In this document: one piece after another, positions 40,790 to 49,711 of the stretch
Numbering within the stretch: the stretch's first letter is position 1
How the letters are laid out: each line of letters begins with the position of its first letter
DNA from: Fodinibacter sp038258215
Lineage (GTDB): Bacteria > Actinomycetota > Actinomycetes > Actinomycetales > Dermatophilaceae
Direction: 5' to 3'
Assembly: GCA_038258215.1 (NCBI GenBank)
Contig: JBBSQC010000004.1
Location: forward strand, 1-64,000
DNA length: 64,000 bases
Notes under the pieces: model-generated
Seen by the model: only the letters and a program-made list of their open reading frames with translations
The model's database searches: none
Told to the model about the DNA's origin: nothing
Position numbers and translations under genes: made by a program

Positions 40790-43700
40790 TCAGGTGCGGC
40801 GCAGACGGGCCACCCGCAGCAGCGCCGTGCCCAGCCCGAGCAGCGTCAGCCCGACCAGGAGCATCCGAGCCAGGTAGGCGCCGGTCTGGGCCAACCAGCC
40901 CGGGTCGGGCACGGGCACGGTGAGGCTGGCGTCATCGGTGTCCCCGCAGTCCGGGCAGGCCACCGGCTGGCCACCCGAGGCCGTGGCGACGTTGACGACC
41001 TCGGTGCCGGGGTCGGCGTCCACCGTCGTCTCGATGACCAGCGGCGAGGTGGAGTCGTCGGCGACGACCGTCTCGGGGTACTGGCAGGTCACGGTGGCGC
41101 CGAGCGCCCCGCAGCTCCAGCCACCCCCGGAGGCCCCGACGTAGGTCAGTCCCTCGGGCAGGGAGTCCGTGACGACGATCGGCGCCGTCGTGTCGTTCGG
41201 ACCGAGGTTGGTCACCACGATCGTGAACGTGCCGGACCCTTCGGACTGGCCGGTGAGCTCCTTGTCGATCTCCAGCCGGGACAGCGCGGCCACCGGTGCC
41301 GGGTCGGTGGCGCTGTTGTTCTCGGGATCGAGGTCCTCGGCCGGTGAGGAGACCGCGGCGGTGTTGACCACCTGCGGGTAGGCCGAGGGCTCCACGCTGG
41401 TCACGAGCGAGATGGCGCGGGTGCCCCCCACGGGGATGCCGACGCGCGAGGTGCAGGTGACGACGGAGCCGGCCTCACCGCAGGACCACCCGGTGCCGGT
41501 CGCCGAGACGAAGCCCAGCTCCTGCGGGAGGGCGTCGACGATGGTGACCGGGCCCGGGTCGGCGGTCGGCCCGGCGTTGGTCACGTCGAGGGTCCAGGTG
41601 GCGTCCTGACCCACGGTGAGATCGCCCTGGTGCGACTTCTGGATCTGGAGGTCCACCTGCGCGGGCACCCGCACGGCGTCGGTGGCGCTGTTGTCACTCT
41701 CGTCGGTGTCGGGGGTCCGGGCGTCGACCGTCGCGGTGTTGCGCACCACCGGGAAGGCCTCCGGGCCCACGGTCACGACGAGGGTGAGGTCCCCCGCTCC
41801 GGTGCCCGGCGCCAGGGGGTCGGCGAGCGCGCACGTCACGACCTGCTCGGCGGCGGCGCAGGACCATCCGTCGCCGGTGGCAGACACGTAGGTCAGGCCG
41901 GCGGGCAGGTCGTCGGTGACCACGACCTGCGAGGCCTGCGAAGGGCCTGCGTTGGCCACCCCCACCGTGAACGTCAGGTCGTCGCCGACCTGCGCCGTGC
42001 CGGTGTGGCTCTTGGTCACCGAGAGGTCGGCGACCGCGACCACCGGGAGGCGGTCGGTGTCGGTGTTGTTGTCGGTGTCGGGGTCAGGAGTGGGCGAGGT
42101 GACCGTGGCGGTGTTGGTGTAGGTGCCCGGAGCCGCGCCGGCCGCGATGGCCACGGTCATGACCAGCGGCCGGGCCGCACCTCCGGCGGCGAGAGCCGAC
42201 CCGGTGCTGTCCTCGCACTGCACGAGCTGCGGGTCGGCGGCATCCGGGGTGCACGCCCAGGGAGCCGCCGAGGAGACGAAGGCCAGGCCGACCGGGAGGG
42301 TGTCGGTGACGGTGAGGGTGCCCTGGGCGTCGGACGGGCCGTCGTTGGCCACCGCGATGGTGAACGTGGCCGTGGCCCCGGCCTGTGCGGGCCCGCGGCC
42401 CTCGTGGGTCTTGATGAGCATTAGGTCCGTGCTCGCCGCGACCTCCACCTCGGAGGATGCCGTGTTGTCGGCCGGGTCGTCACCCGGTGTCGTGGTCGAC
42501 ACCGAGACCGTGTTGGTCAGCACCGTGCCGGCCGGCACGCTGGGGGCCACGCGAGCCACCACCCGGATGACGCTGGTCGTGGGGTCCTCGGGTGGGGTGG
42601 TCGCGGCCAGGGTGGGCAGGGTGCACAGGACCGCCCGTCCCGTTGCGGTGCACGACCAGCCCTCACCGCTCGGCGGGGTGACCGACACCGCGGTCGTCCC
42701 CGGAGGCAGCGTGTCACGCACGACGACGCGGTCGGCGTCCGAGGGCCCGTTGTTGGTCACGGCCACGTCGAAGGCGACGGTCTCGCCCGCCGTCACGACG
42801 CCGTCCCCCACGGTCTCCTTCGTGACGGCGATGTCGACGTCGTCGACGACCGGCGCGGAGTCGACGTCGGTGTTGTTGCCGGGCAGCGGGTCCGGGCGCG
42901 AGCCGGAGACGTCGGCGGTGTTGACGATGGTGCCGGGCCCGCTGGAGGGCAGGACGCGCACCGTGAGGGTGATCAGCGGGGCGTCCTCACCGGACGCGAG
43001 CGCGTCCTCGCGCAGGCAAGTGACCAGCGCGTCGCTCTCGGTGCAGTCCCAGCCGTCACCGGTGGCCGAGACGTAGGTCGTCCCCTCCGGCACCGCGTCG
43101 GTCACGGTGATCGTGCCCGGCGTGCTGGACGGCCCGGCGTTGGTCACCAGGAGGGTCCAGGGGAAGGTCTCGCCGGCCACCGCGGTGCCGTCGTGGGACT
43201 TGGTCATCCGCAGGTCGACGAGCGCGTCGACGCCGGTGTCGTCGTCGTCGGTGTTGTTCGAGAGGTTCGGGTCCGGTGTCGGGGAGGCGACCTCGGCGGT
43301 GTTGGTGATCGGGTCGGTGCCCTGGTCCTCGTCGATGTCCACTCGGACCCTCACGCTCGCCTGCTCCCCCGCGGCAAGGCCTCCGCCGAGGTCGCAGGTC
43401 AGGTCCTGGCCGTCGGCCGAGCAGGCCCACGCACCCTCGAGGTCGGTCGACCCGGCATACGTCAGGCCGCCGGGGAGGGTGTCGGTGATGCGCACGGTCG
43501 GCGCGGCGTCGGACGGTCCGGCGTTGGAGACGACCAGGTCGTAGATCCCCTCGGCCCCGGCGACGAACGGACCGCGGTGGGTCTTCTCGATGGACAGGTC
43601 GGCACTGGTGACCAACGTGGTGGGGTCGGCGTCGGTGTTGTTGGAGAGGTCAGGGTCCAGGGTGCCGCCACTGACCTCCGCGGTGTTGACGATGGTTCCC

Positions 43701-46700
43701 GTCGCACCGGAGTCGACATCGGCGACCACGGTGATCTGGGGAGCCGCACCGAGGGGCAGCGTCGTGGTGCGCGTGCAGGTCACGACCTGACCCGCAGCGC
43801 CGCACGACCAGCCGTCGCCGGTGGCCGAGACGAAGGCGACGTCGTCGGGAAGGGTGTCGGTGACCACGGTGTCCGGCGCCCCGACCGACGGGCCGTCGTT
43901 GACGACGTCGACGGTCCAGGTGACCCGGTCGCCGGCGACCGGGTCGAGGGCGTGCGCCTTGGTGACCGCGAGGTCGGCCTCCGTCGACACGGTCGCGGTG
44001 TCACTGTCGGTGTCGTTGTCCGGCTCGGGGTCGTAGGTGCGTCCCTCGACGCTCGCGGTGTTGGTGAGCTCGGTGCCGGATGCCGTGTCGGCCGGCACGT
44101 CGACCAGCACCGCGATGACGGGGAGCGAGTCACCCGAGGCGAGCGACTCCGCTGCCGCGAGCCGGGTGCACTCGATCTCGCTGCCGTCGACGGCGCAGGA
44201 CCACCCCTCGCCGGTGGCCGAGACGAGGGAGACCCCGGCCGGCAGGGTGTCCGCGACGGTGAACGGGCCGACGGCCGCGTCGACCCCGTTGTTGTTCACC
44301 TCCACCTGCCACATCGCCTCGGACCCCGCGACCACCGGGTCGGTGTGGGTCTTGACGACCTCCAGGTCCGCGGAGTCGATCCGGGTCTGCGCCGTGGCGG
44401 CCGGACCGGCATACGGACCGTCGGCGTTGCCCGCCGCGCCCGACTCGTCGACGCCGTCCCCAGTCGCTGTGTTGACGTGCGCCGTCTGCGACCCCACACC
44501 CGGGTCGTCGACCACCGTCTCGCCGGCCGCGGCGTGGAAGGTCACCACGACCGACTCACCCGGCCCGATCGACCCGACGTCGGTCCACCGCAGCAACCGC
44601 AGCGCGCCGCGCGGCTCGGTCTGCTGAGGGCCGCCCCCAGCGACCACGACGGTCGCCGTCCCCGCGACGTAGCGCCATCCGGGGGGAAGGGTGTCGGTGA
44701 CGTCGACCCCGAAGGCGCGGGCGCCGCCGGTGTTGGTGATGGTGACCCGCCACGTGAACGGCTCACCGATGTAGGCCGGCGAGGGGTCGACCGCCGTCTT
44801 GCTCGCCTCGAGCCGCGGGAACTGCGGGGTGACGCTCGCGCTCGCCTCCAGTCCCTGGTCGTAGACGCGGCCGCCGCTCGGGAGCCCCTCGTAGCTCTCC
44901 AGGGTGGCCGTGTTGACGAGCGCGGCCGCGCCGAGGTCGGCCGACGGGGCGAGGGTGGCGCTGTAGCGCAGCACCTGGGTCTGCCCGGGTGCCAGAGGCC
45001 CGGGGAGGTCGGCAGCGTCCCATGTGATCGTGCCGCCGCCAGTGACGGGGTCCGCCCCGGCGAGCTCCCCACCGGAGGTGACCGAGCCCGGGTCGACGAC
45101 GACCCCCACCGGCACCTCGTCGACGACCACCCCGTCGTAGGCGCTGCTCACGGTGGGGCCGCTCGCGTTGGCGAGGGTGAGGGAGTAGGTGAAGCGGTCG
45201 GTGACGTCGGGCGTGGGGTCACTGACAACCTTGGCGATGCTCGCGTCGGGCTCCAGCACGGTGGCGGTCGCCGTGCCCGGCTCGCCCTCGCGGTCGAAGG
45301 TGAACGCGGCGTCGGTCGGGGTCCGACCGTCGCTCGTGTTCCACGCGGCGTGCGCGGTGTTGGTGACCGCCCGACCCGCGACGTTGACCGCGTCATCGGC
45401 GATCCGCCCGCTGTAGCGCACGATGAGGATGCGAGCGTCGTCCGAGGCCTCGACGTCGCCGCGCAGGAACCCGTAGAGCGTGGAGCCGTCCGGTTGCGGC
45501 ACGGCGGGCAGCACGGTGCCCCCACCGTCGCCGCACGAGCCGCCGGGCGTCCCGAGGATGACGCACCGGATCGACTCGAGGCGCACGTCGTCGATGCCCG
45601 CCGGGATGCGGTCGATGACCGAGGCGTCGTAGAAGACCGTGTCCTGCAGGGCGCCGGTGGTCACCGTCCACGTCAGCCGCTCCCCGATCGTCGCTGCACC
45701 AGGTGTGACGGCCTTCTGCAGGCCCGCGCCCCGCACCGTGACCGTCGTGGCGGCGGTCGCGTCGTAGGTGCGCTCCACCGGGTTGTCCGGGGCCAGCGGG
45801 TCGGTCTTCGCATCGTCCAGGGAGCTGCCGGTCAGCTGGGCGGTGTTGGTGTATACCGTTCCGGCCACCGAGTCCTCAGGGAGGCTCGCCGTGTAGGTGA
45901 GCACGACCTGCTCACCGGGGGCGACATCCTCCAGGGGCCACACCAGCCGGGTACTCCCCGCCGGGCAGCCATTGCTGCCGTCCCCCGGAACGGGCGGCTG
46001 CCCGGCATCCGGTCCGTAGGCCTGGAAGGTCAGGCCCGCCGGCAGACAGTCGACGACGAACGCGTCGTGCAGGGGCGGCCGGTTGGTGGAGGTGCCGTCG
46101 GCGTTCTGGTTACGGGCGGTCAGCGTGTAGGTCACCACCGAACCGCCGGGGACGGGCGCGGTGGCGTCGCTCACCTTGGTCAGGCTCGGGAGCGGCTGGC
46201 GGATGTTGGCGGTGAACGTCGCGACGACCCCGGGGAGGGGGGAGCCTCCCGGGTTCTCCAGGCTCTCGAAGCGAGCGGCGTTCTGTCGGCCCACGGCGTT
46301 CTCTGCGGTGGTCAGCGCGTCGCCGGTCACCCGGGTGGTCAGCACGACCTCGAACCGCTGGTCGAGGTCGGTGTCGTTGGCGTAGACCGCGCCGAAGTCG
46401 ACCTGCCCGGTGTCAGGCACCAGGGTCACCCCGGCGGGCGCCGGAGCGGTTGCCGGGGCTGCCGCATCGGGGTGGAACTCCAGGACGGGCGGCGGGGCGT
46501 CGATGACGATGCCCGCCGGCAGGCTGTCGCCGAGCAGGCCCTCGTAGATCTCGCTGCGCGCCGGGACCGTCACGGAGTAGCGGTAGGTGAGGGACTCACC
46601 GATCGTGGCCTGACCGCCCCCGTCGTTGTTGGTCTCGGTGACCGAGGACGTCGCCGCCTTGGCGACGACCGGGCCCCGGACCCGTACCGACGAGTCGTCG

Positions 46701-48658
46701 CGCGCCACCGGCGCGGTCTGCTGGTCGGCGGGGACCGTGCTGTCGACGTTCTCCTGCGGGAAGAGGGTCGTCACGGTGTCGGCGACGTTCGTGCCCTGCT
46801 GGTAGCTGCGGACGTGAGCGGTGTCGGCGTACAGCGTGGACACCCCGGCGGGGTCTGGGATGGTGAGGTCGTAGAGGATCCCGACCGACTCACTCGGAGC
46901 GATCTCCTCTGCGGCATCGTCGCCGGTCAGCGACCAGGTCACCCTCAGCAGGCTGAGCGCTTCCGAGCCGGAGAACGTCGGGTGAGCGGGATCGCCGGGG
47001 TCCGTGCAGGCGGTCGTGGGGGCGCTCGCGACACCGGGGTCGACGCGCACGTCGGACACCGCCGAGCAGTCCAGCCCCGCGGGGAGCACGTCCCAGATGT
47101 CCAGGCCACCGACCGGGGTGCTGTCTGCTGCCCCGGCGGTGCCGGCGTGGGTGACGTCGATGCGAAAGGTCGCGACCGAGCCACCGATGACCTCGACGCC
47201 GTCGACGTTCGAGCCGGGGCCGTTCGGACCGTTGCCCGGGTCGTCGACGGCCTCGACCCCCTTGACCACCGACAGCGGAGGGGGCGGGAGGAGGACGAGC
47301 GGGACGTTGTCGCGATAGGAGGTGCTCTGGCCGAGGGTGTCCTCGAAGGAGAGCTTCAGGAGGTTCTGTCGGGTCTCGGCGGCGGGCCCCGGGGCGGCTG
47401 CGACCACCTCGGCCTGGAAGACGACCTCGAGCACCGCGCCCTGGAGCACGTAGCGCCCACCGGGTGCGTCGACCCCGAGGTCGAGGACCACCGAGCTCGG
47501 ACCGTCCGACGCCACGTCGTAGGGCACGTCGTTGGCCGAGGTGGCCGTCAGCGAGCCCGCGACCACGGTGAAGCCATCCGGCAGGAAGTCGGCCGCCCTG
47601 GCGTTGCGGGTCTGGGTGGCGCCACTGAAGTCGACGCGGAGTGCGAAGCAGGCCCGGTCCCCCTCCCGGAACGCGGTCTCCCCCGGGGCGAAGTCACCGG
47701 GGGCGCCGTAGTCCGCCGCATCGGTCGAGCACGTCCCGCCCGACTGGGACCGGGGCAGCACCGTCTTGTCGATCGACGCACCCCCCGACGTGAGGGTCGC
47801 CGAGGAGTCGTCGAGGACGGTGGCCTCGCCGCTCTCACCGGTGTCGTCGATCGGGGTCGTGGTGGCGATCAGGGCGACGCGGTTGGTGAAGGAGTCACCC
47901 ACGGAGGTCGGCTCGCCGTCGATCGGTCCCCCGAGGTAGCGGTTGAGCATCCGGGCGGAGTAGCCGATCGTCAGGGACCCGCTGGCCGGGACGTCGAGCG
48001 GGGCGAAGACGACGGTGAAGGTGCCGTCGTCGTTCTGCGTCACGCTCTCGTAGGGCGAGGAGGGCACCGTGGCCACCGACCCGTCGCACGCGCTGGGGCT
48101 GCCGGGGCCGTAGTTGGTGCCGGGCCCGGCAAGAGGGCAGAGGCCGTAGGGCAGGGTGTCGGTCACGACGATGCCGGATGCCGAGGCGTACTCGCTCGCG
48201 TCGATGACCACCGTGTAGTCCGCGACCTCACCCGCCGTGAACCCGGTGGGATCCACGGACTTGCGCATCCGCAGGTCCTCCAGGCTCACGGTCGCCGTCG
48301 TGGAGATCGTGCCCTCCGCCGGGGTGCCGGGGGCCACCGGCCCGTCGTACCGCCCCGTGACGCTCGCCGTGTTGGTCGCGCCCTGCTCCGTGGCACCCTC
48401 CCGCGTCGAGGCTCCGGTGTTGTTGTCGAGGTTGGCGCTCTGCTCCCCCGACTCCGGGTCCGGCGCCGTGCCGGTCCACGCCGCGTTGGCCTGCAGGGGC
48501 ACGCCCGCGGCATACCGCGCCACCGTCTCGCCACCCGGTGCGAGGTCGTCGATGGTCCACTGCAGCCGTGTGTAGGTGCCCGGCGGGTAGGTGGTGCCAC
48601 CCAGCGGTGGGGGGTCCTGCACCGTCTCCACCGAGTCCGGGGCCACGCACCCCGCCAC
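40790..48658 (-). CDS. Giant DUF11-repeat surface protein with LAQTG anchor, main (C-terminal) part
   Basis: About 2,620 residues of tandem DUF11-type beta-sandwich repeats. I count about 17 in this part by their conserved starts (for example DLEVVKTHTDPV, DLSIEKTHRGPF, DLQIQKSHQGDL) and midpoints (VTDTLP, YVSATGDGWSC). The eight or nine nearest the C-terminus are most alike, as in a recently expanded array, each with a Cys pair that may form a disulfide. The end is a sortase signal: LAQTG, a membrane helix (LARMLLVGLTLLGLGTALL) and RLRRT, the LAxTG type of class E sortases. It is probably a wall-anchored stalk or adhesin. Its true N-terminus is in another frame (48717-49451) because of a single-base shift at 48749-48753; the coding signal continues past 48658 to the shift. 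No sortase gene lies here. Confidence 0.88.
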   Translation of the reverse strand: MAGCVAPDSVETVQDPPPLGGTTYPPGTYTRLQWTIDDLAPGGETVARYAAGVPLQANAAWTGTAPDPESGEQSANLDNNTGASTREGATEQGATNTASVTGRYDGPVAPGTPAEGTISTTATVSLEDLRMRKSVDPTGFTAGEVADYTVVIDASEYASASGIVVTDTLPYGLCPLAGPGTNYGPGSPSACDGSVATVPSSPYESVTQNDDGTFTVVFAPLDVPASGSLTIGYSARMLNRYLGGPIDGEPTSVGDSFTNRVALIATTTPIDDTGESGEATVLDDSSATLTSGGASIDKTVLPRSQSGGTCSTDAADYGAPGDFAPGETAFREGDRACFALRVDFSGATQTRNARAADFLPDGFTVVAGSLTATSANDVPYDVASDGPSSVVLDLGVDAPGGRYVLQGAVLEVVFQAEVVAAAPGPAAETRQNLLKLSFEDTLGQSTSYRDNVPLVLLPPPPLSVVKGVEAVDDPGNGPNGPGSNVDGVEVIGGSVATFRIDVTHAGTAGAADSTPVGGLDIWDVLPAGLDCSAVSDVRVDPGVASAPTTACTDPGDPAHPTFSGSEALSLLRVTWSLTGDDAAEEIAPSESVGILYDLTIPDPAGVSTLYADTAHVRSYQQGTNVADTVTTLFPQENVDSTVPADQQTAPVARDDSSVRVRGPVVAKAATSSVTETNNDGGGQATIGESLTYRYSVTVPARSEIYEGLLGDSLPAGIVIDAPPPVLEFHPDAAAPATAPAPAGVTLVPDTGQVDFGAVYANDTDLDQRFEVVLTTRVTGDALTTAENAVGRQNAARFESLENPGGSPLPGVVATFTANIRQPLPSLTKVSDATAPVPGGSVVTYTLTARNQNADGTSTNRPPLHDAFVVDCLPAGLTFQAYGPDAGQPPVPGDGSNGCPAGSTRLVWPLEDVAPGEQVVLTYTASLPEDSVAGTVYTNTAQLTGSSLDDAKTDPLAPDNPVERTYDATAATTVTVRGAGLQKAVTPGAATIGERLTWTVTTGALQDTVFYDASVIDRIPAGIDDVRLESIRCVILGTPGGSCGDGGGTVLPAVPQPDGSTLYGFLRGDVEASDDARILIVRYSGRIADDAVNVAGRAVTNTAHAAWNTSDGRTPTDAAFTFDREGEPGTATATVLEPDASIAKVVSDPTPDVTDRFTYSLTLANASGPTVSSAYDGVVVDEVPVGVVVDPGSVTSGGELAGADPVTGGGTITWDAADLPGPLAPGQTQVLRYSATLAPSADLGAAALVNTATLESYEGLPSGGRVYDQGLEASASVTPQFPRLEASKTAVDPSPAYIGEPFTWRVTITNTGGARAFGVDVTDTLPPGWRYVAGTATVVVAGGGPQQTEPRGALRLLRWTDVGSIGPGESVVVTFHAAAGETVVDDPGVGSQTAHVNTATGDGVDESGAAGNADGPYAGPAATAQTRIDSADLEVVKTHTDPVVAGSEAMWQVEVNNNGVDAAVGPFTVADTLPAGVSLVSATGEGWSCAVDGSEIECTRLAAAESLASGDSLPVIAVLVDVPADTASGTELTNTASVEGRTYDPEPDNDTDSDTATVSTEADLAVTKAHALDPVAGDRVTWTVDVVNDGPSVGAPDTVVTDTLPDDVAFVSATGDGWSCGAAGQVVTCTRTTTLPLGAAPQITVVADVDSGATGTIVNTAEVSGGTLDPDLSNNTDADPTTLVTSADLSIEKTHRGPFVAGAEGIYDLVVSNAGPSDAAPTVRITDTLPGGLTYAGSTDLEGAWACSADGQDLTCDLGGGLAAGEQASVRVRVDIDEDQGTDPITNTAEVASPTPDPNLSNNTDDDDTGVDALVDLRMTKSHDGTAVAGETFPWTLLVTNAGPSSTPGTITVTDAVPEGTTYVSATGDGWDCTESDALVTCLREDALASGEDAPLITLTVRVLPSSGPGTIVNTADVSGSRPDPLPGNNTDVDSAPVVDDVDIAVTKETVGDGVVTAGETVAFDVAVTNNGPSDADRVVVRDTLPPGTTAVSVTPPSGEGWSCTATGRAVLCTLPTLAATTPPEDPTTSVIRVVARVAPSVPAGTVLTNTVSVSTTTPGDDPADNTASSEVEVAASTDLMLIKTHEGRGPAQAGATATFTIAVANDGPSDAQGTLTVTDTLPVGLAFVSSAAPWACTPDAADPQLVQCEDSTGSALAAGGAARPLVMTVAIAAGAAPGTYTNTATVTSPTPDPDTDNNTDTDRLPVVAVADLSVTKSHTGTAQVGDDLTFTVGVANAGPSQASQVVVTDDLPAGLTYVSATGDGWSCAAAEQVVTCALADPLAPGTGAGDLTLVVTVGPEAFPVVRNTATVDARTPDTDESDNSATDAVRVPAQVDLQIQKSHQGDLTVGQDATWTLDVTNAGPTADPGPVTIVDALPQELGFVSATGTGWSCGEAGSVVTCTSRVGIPVGGTRAISLVTSVEPSAYPQVVNTAAVSSPAEDLDPENNSATDPAPVAALSRLEIDKELTGQSEGSGTFTIVVTNLGPNDTTAPIVVTDSLPEGLTYVGASGGGWSCGALGATVTCQYPETVVADDSTSPLVIETTVDADPGTEVVNVATASGGQPVACPDCGDTDDASLTVPVPDPGWLAQTGAYLARMLLVGLTLLGLGTALLRVARLRRT

Positions 48659-48716
48659 GGCGGGCGTCTGGTCCAGCGACGGCGCACCCGGGAACTCGGG
48701 CCCGGCCGAGAAGTCC

Positions 48717-49451
48717 TCACCACCGCACCCGAGGAACTCCAGCTGCGCGGGGGAGGTAGTCGGTCACGACCAGACCCGAGCTGCCACCGGCATCCGCCGC
48801 CCGAACGGTCAGCGCGTAGACGGTGGGGTGGTCGTGCACGCCGCGGAGCAGCTCACCCTCGGGGCTGGGCTCGGACTTGCTGATGTCGACGGCCGAGGTC
48901 GTCGTGGTGGCAGCGTCGGCCGCGGTCTCGGTGAAGCTGTCGGGGCGCACTGCGCCGGTCTCGTCGAACTCGGGCGACAGGAACGGGTCGTCGCTCGCGT
49001 AGGCGGTGGCCTGGTTCGGGACCGGGGTGCCGACGGGGTAGTTATCAGGGTCGGGCAGCGCCTGGAAGGTCAGGGTGACCGAGGAGTTCACCGTGAGGTC
49101 GGCGACGCTGGTCCAGGTCAGGACGGTGCTGGAGCCGGAGGTCGCCACCTCCGGCTCCCCGAAACGGGTCGGGTCGGTGGACCCGGGCACGTAGGTCACC
49201 CCCGGCGGGAGAGCGTCGCGCAGCGACAGGTTCCACTCGTTGACGGCGTCGGGGTTGCTGGAGGGGTTGGTCGCCCTGAGCGTGTAGGTGATCGGCTCAC
49301 CGGCGCGCACCGTGGCGGGCGCGGACTTGTCCAGCACGAAGCCGGGAGCGGCCGCGGCGGGGGTCAGGGGCAGCACGATGCAGGACAGGAGCACAGCGAG
49401 GATCGCGGTGAGGCCGGCCCCCACCCGTCGCTCCACGCGTGCACGACCCAT
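48717..49451 (-). CDS. Giant DUF11-repeat surface protein, N-terminal part (frameshifted)
   Basis: Signal peptide (hydrophobic AGLTAILAVLLSCIVLPLTP, cleavage near PAAAAPG at about residue 35) and two DUF11-like repeats (PGFVLDKSAPATVRAGEPIT and AVDISKSEPSPEGELLRG starts). GGTGGAG lies 5 bp before the ATG at 49451. The frame ends soon after VVTDYLP in a short run of unrelated residues. Removing one C from the coding-strand C5 run (48749-48753) joins VVTDYLP to AQLEFLGCGGEDFSAG and on into the main part, restoring a normal DUF11 repeat. The full protein would be about 2,886 residues. Either a sequencing slip, a decayed gene or phase variation explains this. Confidence 0.85.
   Translation of the reverse strand: MGRARVERRVGAGLTAILAVLLSCIVLPLTPAAAAPGFVLDKSAPATVRAGEPITYTLRATNPSSNPDAVNEWNLSLRDALPPGVTYVPGSTDPTRFGEPEVATSGSSTVLTWTSVADLTVNSSVTLTFQALPDPDNYPVGTPVPNQATAYASDDPFLSPEFDETGAVRPDSFTETAADAATTTTSAVDISKSEPSPEGELLRGVHDHPTVYALTVRAADAGGSSGLVVTDYLPRAAGVPRVRW
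48749..48753 (-). other. Frameshift site in a G5/C5 run
   Basis: Five G on the plus strand where four would keep one continuous reading frame through the DUF11 gene. Both flanks are clearly coding in different frames. Confidence 0.85.
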
Positions 49452-49672
49452 CGGACTCCACCTTCGCCACGACCCACGCCTGCCGCAAAAACCCTAGTGG
49501 AGGCCGCGCCTCGGGAGGAGCGGCAGGACGGACCTTTGACAGGGCCACCGACGCACGGGCGGCCGGGCCCGGCGACGGCATCCGCTCCCAGGGCGGGACG
49601 CCGGGCCGGGTCTCGGCCTGTTCCGACGGAAATTACGATTCGCTTGCGCGTGTTACCGATGGGTAGCAGACT

Positions 49673-49691
49673 GGTAAGCAAGCGCTCACTC
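49673..49691. promoter_or_regulatory. AGCAAGCGCT-type operator before the acyl-CoA dehydrogenase
   Basis: GGTAAGCAAGCGCTCACTC shares 14 of its first 16 bases with the site in front of etfD (25185-25203). Partial dyad symmetry centres on AGCGCT. An additional TTACC...GGTAA pair (49653-49677) overlaps it. The remaining 260-bp gap (49452-49711) shows no gene. Confidence 0.55.
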
Positions 49692-49711
49692 GTTCACTGG
49701 AGGTACCCGCC

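Noticed and set aside
43193..48883. Very long open frame on the plus strand opposite the DUF11 gene
   Set aside because: It is a codon-bias shadow: Arg/Gly/Val-rich, without domains, and the minus strand has clear repeats with motifs.
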